Source: Pelargonium cotyledonis (Eukaryota > Streptophyta > Magnoliopsida > Geraniales > Geraniaceae). Taken from it: a stretch of DNA of 20,595 nucleotides. Positions 19,161 through 20,595 of the stretch are shown here, piece by piece; positions within the stretch are counted from its first letter, which is position 1, and each line of letters starts with the position of its first letter. The stretch covers positions 1 to 20,595 of the forward strand of contig JAYMTA010001328.1 of assembly GCA_036897625.1 (NCBI GenBank), read 5' to 3'. The notes under the pieces are model-generated. The model was given only the letters and a program-made list of their open reading frames with translations. It searched no databases and was not told the origin of the DNA. A program made the position numbers and the translations under genes.

Positions 19161-19249
19161 TGTTTAAACGCTTTCTTAGCTTAGATAACACTAACATTAA
19201 GTAACCCTCTAGATAAGGCTTGGATCGGACGTAAACCGTTAAATTTGTT

Positions 19250-19735
19250 CAATTTTAAAGCCAAGCTGATTTGTTTTCAAGGGTGTTAAAACCGATGGAA
19301 TCGAAACCAAAATTTTAAAAAAACCGATAGGTTCGGTTAACTGTAAAATTGGTTTGACTTTTGGATATAACTGAACCGTTTATATTTCAATGCTTTTGAT
19401 TGTAGTTCATATATGTAAATTATAAAGCATGTGAAACATATGAAATTATGTCTAATTCATTTTTGTTTACCCTTCATACAAATTTCTAAAACATTTCAAA
19501 TACAAAATAGATCTATATCAATTTATTATTTAACGAAATCATATTCAAGAGGATAAAGATTTGACCTATAATTAGAAGCCAAAAGTTTTTTATCCTCTAT
19601 TCTTAAGTCTAATATTCAATCACTAATGAATCATATGAAAAAATTTAAAACTCTAAAACACGTAAAATTAAAAAAAAAATTGTGTCATATAAACATATCA
19701 TATAATTTTTGGTTCGGTTTGGTTAACAAAAATAT
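19250..19735. repeat. AT-rich repeat bounded by CGGTT/AACCG-type words
   Basis: Begins with AACCGATGG, AAACCGATAGG and GGTTCGGTTAAC, and ends with GGTTCGGTTTGGTTAAC next to the 5S array. The 380 bp between are AT-rich with no frame. It resembles small plant repeats with GGTTCGG ends but is not assigned. Confidence 0.3.
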
Positions 19736-19889
19736 TAATTACCTGTTGAATTAACTATGAAATAAAAATAAACTAATTTCTTATCGACTTTATATTATTC
19801 GCGAGATGAAAATGTACGGAGCAAGCCGAGCGCGAGCAATCGGCGGACGAAAAAAAAAACAAAAACAACTAACGACAACAAAAAGAAAC

Positions 19890-19895
19890 AAAAAA
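19890..19895 (-). terminator. Pol III T-run terminator of 5S gene
   Basis: Six T on the minus strand start five bases after the 5S end, with more T-runs beyond (to about 19850). This is the expected Pol III stop. Confidence 0.65.
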
Positions 19896-19899
19896 TGTG

Positions 19900-20019
19900 G
19901 GAGATGCAACACGAGGACTTCCCAAGAGGTTACCCATCCTAGTACTCCTCTCTCCCAACCACGATTAACTACAGCGTTCTGATTGGATCCGCTGCATTAG
20001 TGCTGGTATGATCGCATCC
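19900..20019 (-). rRNA. Diverged 5S rRNA gene copy
   Basis: On the minus strand it starts GGATGCGATCATACCAGCAC and ends GTCCTCGTGTTGCATCTC, 119-120 nt, the normal length with no indel against a remembered plant 5S. I count about 13 substitutions, spread across the internal promoter: A-box GTTAAGCG reads GTTAATCG, the intermediate element is altered, and C-box GGATGGGTGACC reads GGATGGGTAACC. It is either a minor variant or an inactive copy at the array edge. Confidence 0.88.
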
Positions 20020-20045
20020 GTCATGTGTTGCACCCAAAATCTATA
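20020..20045 (-). promoter_or_regulatory. 5S upstream promoter elements
   Basis: Relative to +1 at 20019 on the minus strand there is TATAG at -26, GC at -12/-11 and C at -1. These are the elements described for plant 5S genes (TATA-like about -28, GC -12, C -1). Their intactness contrasts with the changes in the transcribed region. Confidence 0.6.
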
Positions 20046-20469
20046 CACGCTTCGCGCTTCCGCGGACGCGGAAGGAAGTACGACCCATACGGAGGCACGG
20101 GCAACGAAAAAGGACTAAAACGAGCTACATGTTATCAAACGTTGACGATTTTCACAACCTTCAAGGCAGAGCCGCGGCTTTTTCTCAAAATTTGCAAATT
20201 TGAGGCCGAGTTTTGAAATTTCGGGACGCCAGAAATCGGGATCTTTCTGCGGCCTGGTCACGGGCCCCGTGAGTCCTTCTGGAGAGAGAGTTATGCTCCT
20301 TTGAAGAAGCGGTCCGTACGCGGTCATTTAGGACGCTGGTTTTGTTTTCGCCGACCGAGAGCGCGACTCTTCACTCGATTCAATATAATACAATAGTTTA
20401 ATCGATAAAGCTATTAATTGTGGAGCCATTTAATCAATTTTTTGATTAAATTAAATATAATTATAATTA
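20046..20469 (-). other. 5S intergenic spacer
   Basis: The spacer upstream of the 5S gene is GC-rich near it (CGCTTCCGCGGACGCGG) and at 20250-20275 (CACGGGCCCCGTG, a perfect inverted word), turning AT-rich towards 20469. The two short overlapping frames here are chance readings. Confidence 0.6.
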
Positions 20470-20595
20470 ATTACCTGTTGAATTAACTAGTAAATCAAAA
20501 TAAACTAATTTCTTATCGACTTTATATTATTCGCGAGATGAAAATGAATGGAACAAGCCAAGCGCGAGCAATCGGCGGACGAAAAAAAATAAACA

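Larger units (their letters stand above)
19738..20595. repeat. Edge of a 5S rDNA tandem array, 732-bp period
   Basis: The segment from 19738 (ATTACCTGTTGAATTAACTA) recurs from 20470 to the window end with roughly 94% identity. Two anchors, ACCTG (19741/20473) and GCGAGATG (19801/20533), give the same offset of 732. One complete unit with a 5S gene is present, and the next unit's start is cut by the window. Homology stops just left of 19738, so this is the array border. Confidence 0.75.

Noticed and set aside
19900..20019. 5S-like sequence as part of a Cassandra-type TRIM LTR
   Set aside because: Considered because Cassandra LTRs carry 5S sequence. The 732-bp direct tandem period and the correctly placed upstream promoter and terminator fit 5S rDNA better, though more sequence to the right would settle it.
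20025..20327. Overlapping 63- and 70-codon frames on both strands
   Set aside because: They lie in the GC-rich 5S spacer, where chance open frames are expected.

Overview
This is nuclear DNA from a flowering plant, most likely a eudicot. It is AT-rich and largely intergenic, with GT-AG introns, several families of plant LTR-retrotransposon debris and a 5S rDNA unit with the plant-type upstream promoter. I cannot name the species. Many long open frames in the window lie inside transposon debris and are not genes.

Region 1-3640 is Ty3/gypsy-type debris on the plus strand. It holds a 3' non-coding internal region with several T-G-rich purine tracts, a polypurine tract at 1495-1510, and an LTR starting TGATAA at 1512 with a TATA box at 2049. 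A separate fragment carries an integrase C-terminal tail (GPF motif) and a short hairpin at 3441-3458. Region 3640-4209 is the upstream region and 5' UTR of the one host gene.

Region 4210-14754 is a single protein-coding gene of about nine exons, encoding roughly 1,010 residues. The N-terminus begins with Asp residues and a DFGDF motif, as in ligands of clathrin-adaptor gamma-ear domains. Exons 1-4 carry eight W-[E/G/D]-x-K motifs (WEFK type) separated by low-complexity acidic and Ser-rich sequence. Exons 4 (end) to 9 encode a compact helical C-terminal domain. I read it as a plant gamma-synergin/aftiphilin-like protein, probably acting at AP-1/clathrin membranes; this is inference. Intron 2 (1.6 kb) holds a GAGGCGC-rich non-autonomous element. 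Intron 5 (4.4 kb) holds a (GA)16 microsatellite, a nested hairpin repeat, a TRIM-like mini LTR retrotransposon with visible PBS and polypurine tract, a GC-rich LTR-like insertion with a 16-bp minisatellite, and a second TRIM LTR.

Region 14755-19735 is the 3' UTR followed by gene-poor DNA with a decayed Ty1/copia gag on the minus strand, a second LTR fragment related to the one at 1512, and an AT-rich repeat with AACCGAACC-like ends.

Region 19738-20595 is the edge of a tandem array with a 732-bp period. It contains one full-length but diverged 5S rRNA gene on the minus strand, with promoter elements and a T-run terminator, and runs off the end of the window.
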